Assembly (NCBI RefSeq): GCF_012927345.1
Contig: NZ_JABBGJ010000009.1
Location: 148,351 to 212,350 of the forward strand
Origin: Paraburkholderia polaris
GTDB lineage: Bacteria; Pseudomonadota; Gammaproteobacteria; Burkholderiales; Burkholderiaceae
Length of the DNA: 64,000 nucleotides
Direction of reading: 5' to 3'
The notes beneath the pieces were generated by a model. That model had not been told where the DNA came from. It saw nothing but the letters and a program-made list of their open reading frames with translations, and searched no databases. Positions 18,540 to 26,382 of this stretch are shown here, one piece after another (within the stretch, counting starts at the first letter, position 1; each line of letters opens with the position of its first letter). The translations under genes and the position numbers were made by a program.

Positions 18540-18568
18540 AAAAACCCCGCTTTCGAGCGGGGTTTTTT
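18540..18568 (+). terminator. intrinsic terminator at the right end of the element
   Basis: Stem AAAACCCCGC (18541-18550) and GCGGGGTTTT (18557-18566) around TTTCGA, with a six-T run. It ends the recombinase/helicase transcript or belongs to host sequence at the junction. Confidence 0.88.
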
Positions 18569-18595
18569 ATTGGGCCATAGGCGCGAGCCGCCCGC

Positions 18596-18626
18596 CTGGT
18601 TGACGGCGCAAGGTGCCGTCAACCAG
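18596..18626. repeat. perfect 12-bp inverted repeat downstream of the element
   Basis: Arms CTGGTTGACGGC (18596-18607) and GCCGTCAACCAG (18615-18626) enclose a 7-bp loop. There is no T-run. It lies 28 bp after the terminator and about 235 bp before the maoC-like gene. Possible protein site, attenuator hairpin or element remnant. Confidence 0.6.
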
Positions 18627-18766
18627 CCGCGTCCTTCGATATTTAGCCCATCGGTACGCTGCCGGACAGCGTTTTACTGCCATCGAGGGTAAACCTTCCA
18701 GCATGGTCGGGCGTGCCTCAGCGGCATGTTTGCGACGAATTGCGGCTCAGCTTCCGCAAACTCGCC

Positions 18767-18837
18767 TTGACTTTCGCCCGCCTGCCGCCAATACTGAATT
18801 CATACTTTGTACGGACAAAGTAACAAAGACGTACAAA
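18767..18837 (+). promoter_or_regulatory. promoter and dyad operator of the catabolic operon
   Basis: A likely promoter has -35 TTGACT (18767-18772) and -10 near ATACTG/TACTGA (18791-18797). Downstream is a perfect dyad TTTGTACG (18806-18813) / CGTACAAA (18830-18837), with a nested CTTTGT-ACGG-ACAAAG (18805-18820). Placed between promoter and the maoC-like start, it suits a repressor site. The operon's own GntR/HutC regulator is the obvious candidate, by inference. Confidence 0.5.
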
Positions 18838-18860
18838 TCACCCCAAAACAGGAGACAGAC

Positions 18861-19361
18861 ATGGAATCCGACGTTGCAGTAACAACCCGCATCCGCGCCA
18901 GCTATGGCCGCTACCTCGAAGATTTCCACGTAGGCGACATCTACGAACACCGGCCGGGACGCACCATCACCGAAGCCGACAACATCCACTTTTCGCTGCT
19001 GACGATGAACTTCCATCCGATGCATTGCGACGCCGCCTACGCGGCCAAAAGCGAGTTCGGCCGCCTCCTTGTCAACAGCGGGCTAACGGTCGCCGTGGTG
19101 CTCGGGCTATCGGTGAACGACGTCAGCGGCAAGGCGATCGCCAACCTCGGCTGGAAAGAGATCCGGCTCACCGCCCCGGTGTTTTGCGGCGACACGATCT
19201 ACGCGGAATCCGAAGTACTCGAAAAGCGCGAATCGAAATCCCGTCCGGGGCAGGGCATCGTCACCGTGCAGACTCGCGCGTTCAAGCAGGACGGCACGCC
19301 GATCATGGACTTCGTGCGCAGCGCACTGGTGCCGACGCGTGGAAACGGCGTAGGCGACTGA
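18861..19361 (+). CDS. MaoC-family hydratase/dehydratase
   Basis: A 166-residue hot-dog-fold protein. The start ATG 18861 follows GGAGACAGAC; an in-frame upstream start at 18807 falls in the operator. MaoC features: GDIYEHRPGRTITEADNIHF (hydratase core), NFHPMHCDAAYA with the catalytic Asp/His region, and GWKEIRLTAPVFCGDTI. It adds water to an enoyl-CoA. With the CaiB CoA-transferase and CitE-like lyase of the same operon, an itaconyl-CoA or mesaconyl-CoA hydratase role is plausible, but this is inference from neighbours. First gene of a seven-gene operon. Confidence 0.85.
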   Translation: MESDVAVTTRIRASYGRYLEDFHVGDIYEHRPGRTITEADNIHFSLLTMNFHPMHCDAAYAAKSEFGRLLVNSGLTVAVVLGLSVNDVSGKAIANLGWKEIRLTAPVFCGDTIYAESEVLEKRESKSRPGQGIVTVQTRAFKQDGTPIMDFVRSALVPTRGNGVGD

Positions 19362-19549
19362 CACGCCTGCGCGGCTCGATCGTTGGGACACCGAACCCAC
19401 GACTCGCGCAGCCTGGACACAACACACAGCAGAACGCAGCGCCAACCTGCCAGCAAGAGCAGACGGCGCGCGAATCCCGGCGGCGCCCGAACAACGCGTC
19501 GCAATGCGGCAAGCGTAAGCAGAGCCGCATGCACACCAAGGAGACAAAG

Positions 19550-20935
19550 GTGGCTATCGGTATCGTCAATTCGGGCGCGCGACTTGATCGCCTGCCTATC
19601 GCGTCCTTCCACTGGAAGGTTCTAGGGCTCATCAGCGCCGGCGCCTTTCTCGACGCCTTCGACATCTATCTCGCAGCCGGCGCGCTCGGTGCAATGGTGA
19701 AGTCGGGCTTTTCCGATCTGAGGCTGAACGCGCTGTTCATCTCCGTCACCTTTCTCGGCATGCTGATCGGCGCCGGTTTCGCCGGCTATCTTGGCGACCG
19801 CTTCGGGCGCCGCTCGTCGTATCAGACCAACCTGCTGATTTTCGGTGTCGCGTCGATTGCCGCGTGTTTTGTCCCGAACATGACCTGGCTGATTGCCTTG
19901 CGGTTGATCATGGGCATCGGCCTTGGCGCCGAACTGGTGGTCGCTGCCGGCACCTTGTGCGAATTCATTCCGCCTGCTTCACGCGGACGGTGGACCGCAC
20001 TGCTTGCGTTCATCATCAACTCCGGCTTGCTGGTGTCGACCGCGGTGGGTTACGTCGTGATCCCGCTTCTCGGCTGGCGCTATATGTTCGCGATTGCGGG
20101 CATCGGCGCGATCATCGTGTGGGTGTTGCGGCATCGCATGCCTGAATCGCCGCGCTGGCTCGAATCAGTAGGCCGCGCTGAAGAAGCCGAGGCGACGGTC
20201 TCGGCGATCGAGCAGCAGGTGCAGCGTCAAAAGGGTCCGTTGCCACCGGTCGATCGCACCGAAAGTCTTGAAGTACCGAAGGCGCCGTTCTCCGCCCTGT
20301 TCTCGCACGCGATGCTCGGCCGCACGCTGGTCGCCGCATTGACGGCAGTCGCGGTGAACATTTCGGTGTACGGCTTTGTCGCGTGGCTGCCGACCTTCTT
20401 CGTGAAGGAAGGGCTGACCATCGTGCAGTCGCTCGGCTTCACGACGCTGATGGCGTTCGGCGCGCCGGGCGGCGCGGTGATCGGCTTTCTGTGCGCGGAC
20501 CGCCTCGGCCGTGCGCGTGGTCTCGTGGTCTTTGCGATCGCGACCATCGCGGTTGGCTTCGTCTATCCGAACATGCACGCGGGGTGGGCGATCAGCCTGG
20601 TCGGCTTTGTCCTGATCACCTGCATCTACACGGTCGCGACGCTCGGCCTCTTTGCCTACATCCCCGAACTGTTTCCGACCGAGTTGCGTTTGCGCGGTAC
20701 CGGCACGGCGGGCGTATGCGGACGCGCGGCCTCAATGACGACGCCGTATTTCGCAGTGCTGCTCTACAACTCGTTTGGCGTGTCCGGTGTACTGGCGATG
20801 GTGAGCGGCGTGCTGGCGCTGCTGGTGGTCGGCATTCTGCTGCTGCGCGTCGAGACCAATCAGCATGCGCTCGAGCAGATCTCGCCGAGTCTCGACACCC
20901 AATCCGATCCGATGCCCGCTACGCAGCAAGGATAA
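19550..20935 (+). CDS. MFS transporter of the aromatic/dicarboxylic acid:H+ symporter type
   Basis: GTG 19550 has AAGGAG 6 bp upstream, giving 461 residues; ATG 19529 upstream lacks a good site. Twelve helices are visible, with motif A GYLGDRFGRRSSY (about 76-88) and MPESPRWLESVGR after helix 6, typical of sugar/acid symporters. The central loop (about 210-250) is charged. It is followed 6 bp later by the MmgE/PrpD gene. Predicted to import the acid degraded by this operon. Confidence 0.82.
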   Translation: MAIGIVNSGARLDRLPIASFHWKVLGLISAGAFLDAFDIYLAAGALGAMVKSGFSDLRLNALFISVTFLGMLIGAGFAGYLGDRFGRRSSYQTNLLIFGVASIAACFVPNMTWLIALRLIMGIGLGAELVVAAGTLCEFIPPASRGRWTALLAFIINSGLLVSTAVGYVVIPLLGWRYMFAIAGIGAIIVWVLRHRMPESPRWLESVGRAEEAEATVSAIEQQVQRQKGPLPPVDRTESLEVPKAPFSALFSHAMLGRTLVAALTAVAVNISVYGFVAWLPTFFVKEGLTIVQSLGFTTLMAFGAPGGAVIGFLCADRLGRARGLVVFAIATIAVGFVYPNMHAGWAISLVGFVLITCIYTVATLGLFAYIPELFPTELRLRGTGTAGVCGRAASMTTPYFAVLLYNSFGVSGVLAMVSGVLALLVVGILLLRVETNQHALEQISPSLDTQSDPMPATQQG

Positions 20936-20941
20936 ATCGAT

Positions 20942-22369
20942 ATGACTTCACTCAGCTCTTCAGTCACGCTCTCCGATCAATATGCACGCTTCGGTCTGGG
21001 ACTCCATTTGCGTGACATTCCGCGCGCTGTCCAGACGCGCGCCAAGCACCTGATTCTCGACGCTGTTGGCATCGCGCTGGCGTCGCGCGGCTATCCATAT
21101 GCCGACGTATCGCTCGCGGCATTCTCTGAACTCGGCAGCGGCACTTCGCCGGTGATCGGCTTTGGGCGGCGTCTCGCCCTGCGCGATGCCGCGATGATGA
21201 ACGGCGTGCTGATTCACGGTCTCGATTTCGACGACACGCATTCTCGCGGCGTGATTCATTCGACGACCAGCGCCTTGCCATGCGTACTTGCACTAGCGGA
21301 TCGCGATGACATGAGCGGCGCAGATCTGCTCAGTGCGTATATCGTCGCGATGGAAGTATCGACGCGCGTCGCGTCGGCCACGAAGGGCGGCTTTCATCAG
21401 GCCGGCTTTCATCCGACGGGGCTGGTCGGCGCGTTCGGTTGCGCGGTCGCGGCGGCGCGTCTGTTGCATCTGGATGAGCTTCAGGTTGCTCACGCGCAAG
21501 GCATCGTTCTATCGATGGCCGCCGGCAGCCTCGAATTCCTCGAAGACGGCGCGTGGACCAAGCGCGTTCATCCGGGTTTCGCCGCTGCATCCGGCATCAC
21601 CGCCGCGACGCTTGCGAAGCACGGTTTCACCGGTCCACGTTCGGCCTACGAAGGGCGCTTCGGTCTGTACGCCAGCCACCTGGGCAAGCGGCTCGAGGAG
21701 GACGATCTACAGCTTGCGACCGAAGGCCTCGGCAGCTCGTGGCAAATCGACGAAGTCGCGATCAAGCCACTGCCTGCTTGCCACTTCACGCACGCGGTGG
21801 CCGATGCGGCGATCGCGTTGCATCAGGAACATCGCTTCTCGGCGCAAAACCTCGACTCGATAAAGCGCGTGGTAGCCAAGGTGCCGCGTGGAACGGTCGA
21901 GGTTGTCTGCGAGCCGCTCGAGCCGAAGCGCAAACCGGTGACAAGCTACGACGCGCAATTCAGCGTGCCGTACATCGTCGCCACCGCATTGCTGAAGGGC
22001 CGCTTCACGCTCGACGAACTCGAGCCTGCCGCGCTCGCCGATCCCGCCGTGCTGGCGCTGGCCGCACGAGTCGATTACGAGATCGATCCGGATACCACCT
22101 TCCCACGTCACTACACCGGCGAAGTCGTGGTGGAGCGCAGCGATGGCACACGCGTCGCGCATCGCGAGGCGATCAATCGTGGTTGCGCCGACCGCCCCGT
22201 GAGCAACGACGACATCGTCACCAAGTTCTACGCGAATGCGCAGCGCAGCGTATCCCGCAGTGCCGCTGAACAGATCGCTCAGTCCGTATTGCAACTCGAC
22301 GAACGCCCGGCGCGCGCACTCGCCGACACGCTCGCCGGATCCACCGAATCTTCAAGGACGTCATCATGA
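20942..22369 (+). CDS. MmgE/PrpD family protein
   Basis: A 475-residue, full-length MmgE/PrpD protein. The family holds 2-methylcitrate dehydratase and cis-aconitate decarboxylase (IRG1), acting on tri- and dicarboxylates in the cytosol. Visible signatures are the LHGLDFDDTHSRGVIHSTT block with the active-site Asp and His (about 95-110), GFHPTGLVGAFG (about 155), and the C-terminal lid domain with PRHYTGEVVVERSDG. Its stop overlaps the start of the acyl-CoA dehydrogenase (ATGA). Its substrate is unknown; a C5-C7 carboxylate or its CoA ester fits the neighbours. Confidence 0.87.
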   Translation: MTSLSSSVTLSDQYARFGLGLHLRDIPRAVQTRAKHLILDAVGIALASRGYPYADVSLAAFSELGSGTSPVIGFGRRLALRDAAMMNGVLIHGLDFDDTHSRGVIHSTTSALPCVLALADRDDMSGADLLSAYIVAMEVSTRVASATKGGFHQAGFHPTGLVGAFGCAVAAARLLHLDELQVAHAQGIVLSMAAGSLEFLEDGAWTKRVHPGFAAASGITAATLAKHGFTGPRSAYEGRFGLYASHLGKRLEEDDLQLATEGLGSSWQIDEVAIKPLPACHFTHAVADAAIALHQEHRFSAQNLDSIKRVVAKVPRGTVEVVCEPLEPKRKPVTSYDAQFSVPYIVATALLKGRFTLDELEPAALADPAVLALAARVDYEIDPDTTFPRHYTGEVVVERSDGTRVAHREAINRGCADRPVSNDDIVTKFYANAQRSVSRSAAEQIAQSVLQLDERPARALADTLAGSTESSRTSS

Positions 22370-23529
22370 CCGCAACCGAACTCGACACACTGGACAACGA
22401 TCAACTGATTCTCGACATGCTGGACCGCTTCCTTGAAACCGAAGTGCGGCCCTACGTTCACAAGTTCGATCACGACGACATCTACCCGGAAGAGATCGTC
22501 GAAAAGATGAAGGAGATGGGCCTGTTCGGTTGCATCATCGATCCCGAGTACGGCGGCCTGGGCCTATCGACCCGCACTTACGCGCAGATCATCACGCGGA
22601 TCGCGCGCGTGTGGATGTCGGTGAGCGGCATCATCAATTCACATCTGATTCTCGCGATGCTGGTGCAACGTAACGGCACGCCCGAACAGAAGAGCAAATA
22701 TCTGCCGAAGTTCGCTACCGGCGAATGGCGCGGCGGTATCGGCTTGACGGAGCCCGACTGCGGCACCGATCTGCAGGCGATTCGCACCACAGCGAAACGT
22801 GTCAGCGACGAGTACATCGTGAACGGCAACAAGACCTGGATCACCAATAGCAAGTATGGCAATACGCTCGCGTTGCTGGTGAAGACGGACCCTACTGCAG
22901 AGCCGCGTCATCGCGGCATGAGCTTGCTACTGGTGCAGAAGGGCCCGGGTTTTGAAGTCAGCCGTCAACTCGAAAAGCTCGGCTACAAAGGTATCGATAC
23001 CTGCGAGTTGTCGTTCAACGATTTTCATGTCCCCACCGATGCATTGATCGGCGGCGTGGAAGGCAAGGGCTTGCAGCAGATACTCGGCGGACTCGAACTC
23101 GGACGCATCAACGTGGCCGCGCGTGGAGTCGGCATTGCGCTGGCGGCGCTCGAAGAATCGGTTAGCTATTCGCAGCAACGAAAGACTTTCGGCAAGCCGA
23201 TCTGCGAGCACCAGGCGATCCAGTTGAAGCTCGGAGAAATGGCCACGCGCGCCGAAGCCGGCCGCTTACTCGTAGACGCCGCCGCGCAGAAGTACGACCG
23301 TGGCGAGCGCTGCGATATGGAAGCCGGTATGGCGAAATACTTCGCCACCGAAGCCGCGCTGGAAAACAGCATCGAGGCCATGCGGATTCACGGCGCGTAC
23401 GGTTATTCGAAGGAATACAACGTCGAGCGACTGTATCGCGATGCGCCGCTGCTGGTGATCGGCGAAGGCACTAACGAGATGCAGCGCATCATCATCGCCA
23501 AACAGTTGATTGAAAGGAGTCCGGTATGA
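22366..23529 (+). CDS. acyl-CoA dehydrogenase
   Basis: A 387-residue FAD-dependent acyl-CoA dehydrogenase, standard length. Signatures: GIGLTEPDCGTDLQAIRT (FAD/substrate binding, about 125-142), YIVNGNKTWITNS (about 146), the RKTFGKPICEHQAIQ motif (about 268) and the catalytic Glu in LLVIGEGTNEMQR (about 369). It oxidises an acyl-CoA to the enoyl-CoA, passing electrons to ETF. In this operon it would provide the double bond that the MaoC protein hydrates. ATGA overlaps at both ends show tight coupling. Confidence 0.92.
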   Translation: MTATELDTLDNDQLILDMLDRFLETEVRPYVHKFDHDDIYPEEIVEKMKEMGLFGCIIDPEYGGLGLSTRTYAQIITRIARVWMSVSGIINSHLILAMLVQRNGTPEQKSKYLPKFATGEWRGGIGLTEPDCGTDLQAIRTTAKRVSDEYIVNGNKTWITNSKYGNTLALLVKTDPTAEPRHRGMSLLLVQKGPGFEVSRQLEKLGYKGIDTCELSFNDFHVPTDALIGGVEGKGLQQILGGLELGRINVAARGVGIALAALEESVSYSQQRKTFGKPICEHQAIQLKLGEMATRAEAGRLLVDAAAQKYDRGERCDMEAGMAKYFATEAALENSIEAMRIHGAYGYSKEYNVERLYRDAPLLVIGEGTNEMQRIIIAKQLIERSPV

Positions 23530-24716
23530 GTCTGCCCCTTTCCGGCGTGCGCGTGCTCGCCATTGAACAGTATGGGGCTGGGCCGTTCGCGACCCAGCAT
23601 CTCGCAGACCTTGGCGCGGAGATCATCAAGATCGAGCATCCGAGCAATGGCGGCGACGTGGGCCGCGCGGTCGGCCCGTATTTCTTCGGCGAAGGCGATA
23701 GCCATTTTTTCGAAGCGTTCAATCGCAACAAGTACAGCTTGACGCTCGATCTGAAGAAGCCCGAAGCGCGTGCTGTGTTGCTGGATCTCGTCGCCAAGAG
23801 CGACGCAGTGTTCAACAATCTGCGCGGCGATCTGCCGGTGAAACTCGGCGTCACATACGATCAATTGTGCGAGGCGAACCCAAAGATCGTCTGCGGGCAT
23901 CTGTCCGCATATGGCCGTACCGGCAGTCGCGCGGCGTGGCCCGGCTACGACTATCTGATGCAGGCCGAGGCGGGATATCTGTCAGTAACAGGTGAGCCCG
24001 ATAGTCCGCCGGCACGTTTCGGTTTGTCGATCATCGATCTGATGACCGGCACGACCGCGGCGATGGCGCTGCTCGCCGGTCTCGTCGACGCGAAGACTTC
24101 GGGTAAGGGGCGCGATATCGACGTGAGCCTCTTCGATGTCGCGCTGCATAACCTCGCCTATGTCGCCACGTGGTATCTGAACGGCGGCGTGGTGACGGGG
24201 CGCGAGAACCGCTCGTCGCATCCTTCGCTCACACCGAGCCAGTTGTACAAGACGCAGGATGGCTGGATCTTCCTGATGTGCAATAAGGAGAAGTTCTGGG
24301 GTGTGCTTGCCGGAGTAGTCGACAAACCGTCGTGGGTCACTGATCCGCGCTTCTGCAACTTCCAGGCGCGTCTCGAGAATCGTGAGTTGGTACAGACCGA
24401 ACTCGACGCGGTACTGTCGACGGCGACCACCGCGCAGTGGCTCGAACGGTTCGGTGGTCGCGTGCCGGCCGCGCCGGTGTTGGATGTTAAGGAGGCGCTG
24501 GAGAATCCGTTCGTCGCTGAGCGCGAGTGCGTGGTAAACGCAGAGCATCCGCGCTTCGGGAAGATTCGCGGCGTGGCGGCGCCGGTGCGAGTTGACGAGC
24601 CGCTGCCGATGCGCGCCGCACCGGATATCGGTCAGGATACCCAGCGCCTGCTCGACGAGTTGGGCTACAGCCCTGAAAGGATTGCTTTGCTGAGGGAGGC
24701 GGGTGTGGTGCAATAA
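23526..24716 (+). CDS. CaiB/BaiF CoA-transferase family protein
   Basis: A 396-residue type III CoA-transferase. The N-terminal GVRVLAIEQYGAGPFATQHLADLGAEIIKIEHP is diagnostic. The catalytic Asp is expected in LSIIDLMTGT (about 169). GKGRDIDVSLFDVAL and the C-terminal VWD-like PAAPVLDVKEALENPFV follow. It would activate the imported acid by moving CoA from a donor such as succinyl-CoA or acetyl-CoA. AAGGAGT precedes the ATG, which overlaps the previous stop. Confidence 0.92.
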   Translation: MSLPLSGVRVLAIEQYGAGPFATQHLADLGAEIIKIEHPSNGGDVGRAVGPYFFGEGDSHFFEAFNRNKYSLTLDLKKPEARAVLLDLVAKSDAVFNNLRGDLPVKLGVTYDQLCEANPKIVCGHLSAYGRTGSRAAWPGYDYLMQAEAGYLSVTGEPDSPPARFGLSIIDLMTGTTAAMALLAGLVDAKTSGKGRDIDVSLFDVALHNLAYVATWYLNGGVVTGRENRSSHPSLTPSQLYKTQDGWIFLMCNKEKFWGVLAGVVDKPSWVTDPRFCNFQARLENRELVQTELDAVLSTATTAQWLERFGGRVPAAPVLDVKEALENPFVAERECVVNAEHPRFGKIRGVAAPVRVDEPLPMRAAPDIGQDTQRLLDELGYSPERIALLREAGVVQ

Positions 24717-24762
24717 GGCCGGGCGGGTAACTGCCCGCTCCTTCACTTCATTGCACACCGAG

Positions 24763-25518
24763 ATGGCCACAACGACAGTCCTTGGGCAACAGCCGCGCTA
24801 CATGCAGCTGGCACAGACGCTTCTCAACGAGATTCAGGGCGGGCGGTTTCCCATCGGCGCCTTGCTGCCCACCGAGTTCGAGTTATGCGAGCAGTTCGGT
24901 GCGAGCCGCTTCACGGTGCGGCAGGCGATCAAGCAACTGGAGCAGCGCGGCCTCGTGGACCGGCGGCCCGGCATCGGCACCCGCGTGAAGTCGACGCAGA
25001 GCGAGACCGCGTACCGTCAGGTGATGGAGCGGCTGAGCGATCTGCACCGTTATACGGCCGACACCGAGTTGGAGATTGCATCGACCCAAACGATCGAGAT
25101 CGACGATGCAGAACTGCTCGAGCGGCTCAACGCGAAGCCGGGCGAAACGTGGCTGCTAGCCGAAGGGATTCGCCGAACGCCAGGCAGCGTTGAGCCGATC
25201 TGCCACACCGAGGTGTATATCCACCCGGCGTTCCGATCGCTGACGGGGCTAAGCGGCCGGTCTCACGTGCCGATCTACACGCTGATCGAAAAACAGTTCG
25301 GCGAGCAGATCACGGAGGTGCAGCAGGAAATCCGCGCGATCGCGATGCCGGCGAAACTCGCGGAACGTTTGAACGCGAAGGCGCGCTCGCCGGCGTTGTG
25401 GTTGTGTCGCCGTTATCTGAACCGTCGGGGGCAACTGGTGGAACTGACGATCAGTGTTCACCCGGCCGATCGCTACAGTTATTCCGAAACGTTTCAACTC
25501 GACTGGCACGCGAACTAG
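24763..25518 (+). CDS. GntR-family (HutC subfamily) transcriptional regulator
   Basis: A 251-residue regulator. The N-terminal winged helix-turn-helix (about 10-78) contains LLPTEFELCEQFGASRFTVRQAIKQLEQRGLVDRR, and a UTRA effector domain covers about 95-245. ATG 24763 gives the usual start just before the wHTH; an upstream start at 24703 would lie in the CaiB gene. It sits inside the operon between the CoA-transferase and the lyase, so it probably senses a pathway intermediate and controls the operon from the dyad at 18806-18837. Confidence 0.88.
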   Translation: MATTTVLGQQPRYMQLAQTLLNEIQGGRFPIGALLPTEFELCEQFGASRFTVRQAIKQLEQRGLVDRRPGIGTRVKSTQSETAYRQVMERLSDLHRYTADTELEIASTQTIEIDDAELLERLNAKPGETWLLAEGIRRTPGSVEPICHTEVYIHPAFRSLTGLSGRSHVPIYTLIEKQFGEQITEVQQEIRAIAMPAKLAERLNAKARSPALWLCRRYLNRRGQLVELTISVHPADRYSYSETFQLDWHAN

Positions 25519-25554
25519 GCAGCACCTGGCCGTGTGCTTCTGAAGGAGAGCAAC

Positions 25555-26382
25555 ATGAACGCACGCAGTTATCTGTTCGTTCCAGGCGACCGGCCCGAGC
25601 GCTTTATAAAGGCGCTCGACGCAGGCGCCGACGCGGTGGTGATCGATCTGGAAGACGCGGTCGCGCCGGCCGCCAAGGAGCATGCACGCGAGGGCTTGCA
25701 GCGCTGGCTAATGACGGCGGATCGTTCGCGGCTGATCGTTCGCGTGAATGCGGTGGGTACGCCCTGGCATGCCGAAGACGTGGAGATGGTGAGCCGCTCC
25801 GGCGCCTCGGTCGTGATGGTGCCGAAGTCGGATAGCGCACAGCAACTTGCCGATGTTGCTGCGCGGTTGCCGTCGCAGGTGAGGATCGTGGCGTTGATCG
25901 AGACCGTCGCGGGCGTGGTGGCGATGCGCGAGATTGCCGCCGTGCCGTCAGTTGCGCGGCTTGCATTCGGGACGGTTGATTTTTGCGGCGATGCCGGGAT
26001 TGAGGGGCTGGGCGTTGAACTGGATTACGTGCGCTCGCAATTGGTGATCGAATCGCGGTATGCGGGGTTGGCTGCGCCAATTGACGGTGTGACGTTGGAG
26101 CTCGATAACCTTGAGCGGTTGACTGAGCAGGTTGCTACTGCGCGACGGTTTGGGTTTACCGGAAAGCTTTGTATTCACCCTAAGCAGGTGGACCCGGTGA
26201 ATCGCGGGTTCGCTCCGAGCGAAGAGGAGCGGCGCTGGGCCGCGCGGGTATTGGTCGCTTGCGGCGAGCATCCAGAAGGAGCGTTTGCAGTGGACGGCAA
26301 ACTGGTTGACAAGCCGATAGTCGATCGCGCCAGGAGGATTTCCGAGTTTGAAGTCAGTCAGAGCATAGGTTTCACCGCCTGA
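25555..26382 (+). CDS. HpcH/HpaI (CitE-like) CoA-ester lyase
   Basis: A 275-residue CitE-type TIM barrel. ATG 25555 follows AAGGAGAGCAAC; the earlier in-frame ATG at 25534 lies upstream of that site. Signatures: RSYLFVPGDRPERF, DAVVIDLEDAVAP (Mg2+ ligand region), ALIETVAGVV, FGTVDFCGDAGI and KLCIHPKQV. Members cleave citramalyl-CoA, malyl-CoA or 3-hydroxy-3-methylglutaryl-type CoA esters. With MaoC and CaiB this recalls the itaconate/citramalate route to pyruvate plus acetyl-CoA. It overlaps the convergent DUF4239 gene by 11 bp. Confidence 0.88.
   Translation: MNARSYLFVPGDRPERFIKALDAGADAVVIDLEDAVAPAAKEHAREGLQRWLMTADRSRLIVRVNAVGTPWHAEDVEMVSRSGASVVMVPKSDSAQQLADVAARLPSQVRIVALIETVAGVVAMREIAAVPSVARLAFGTVDFCGDAGIEGLGVELDYVRSQLVIESRYAGLAAPIDGVTLELDNLERLTEQVATARRFGFTGKLCIHPKQVDPVNRGFAPSEEERRWAARVLVACGEHPEGAFAVDGKLVDKPIVDRARRISEFEVSQSIGFTA

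Larger units (their letters stand above)
10222..18540 (+). mobile_element. three-recombinase/helicase mobile element (ends uncertain)
   Basis: About 8.3 kb between the ssb terminator and the terminator at 18540. It carries six plus-strand genes with overlapping stop/start codons: three tyrosine recombinases of 418, 513 and 670 residues, two small proteins of 144 and 145 residues, and a 748-residue RecD2-like helicase. Recombinase trios are known from RIT elements, Tn554-type transposons (TnpA/B/C) and the gamma-mobile-trio islands; gene sizes and order here are nearest the latter two, but I cannot confirm kinship. No tRNA is at the junction. I found no long direct repeat at the ends, only an 8-bp inverted match (AAAATGGT at 10277-10284, ACCATTTT at 18506-18513). 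Boundaries are therefore approximate. Base composition looks less GC-rich than the flanks. Confidence 0.7.

Noticed and set aside
10222..18540. Direct repeats (att sites) bounding the recombinase element
   Set aside because: I compared both flanks by eye and found only 6-8 bp matches, which chance can explain. No tRNA or tmRNA gene is at either end.
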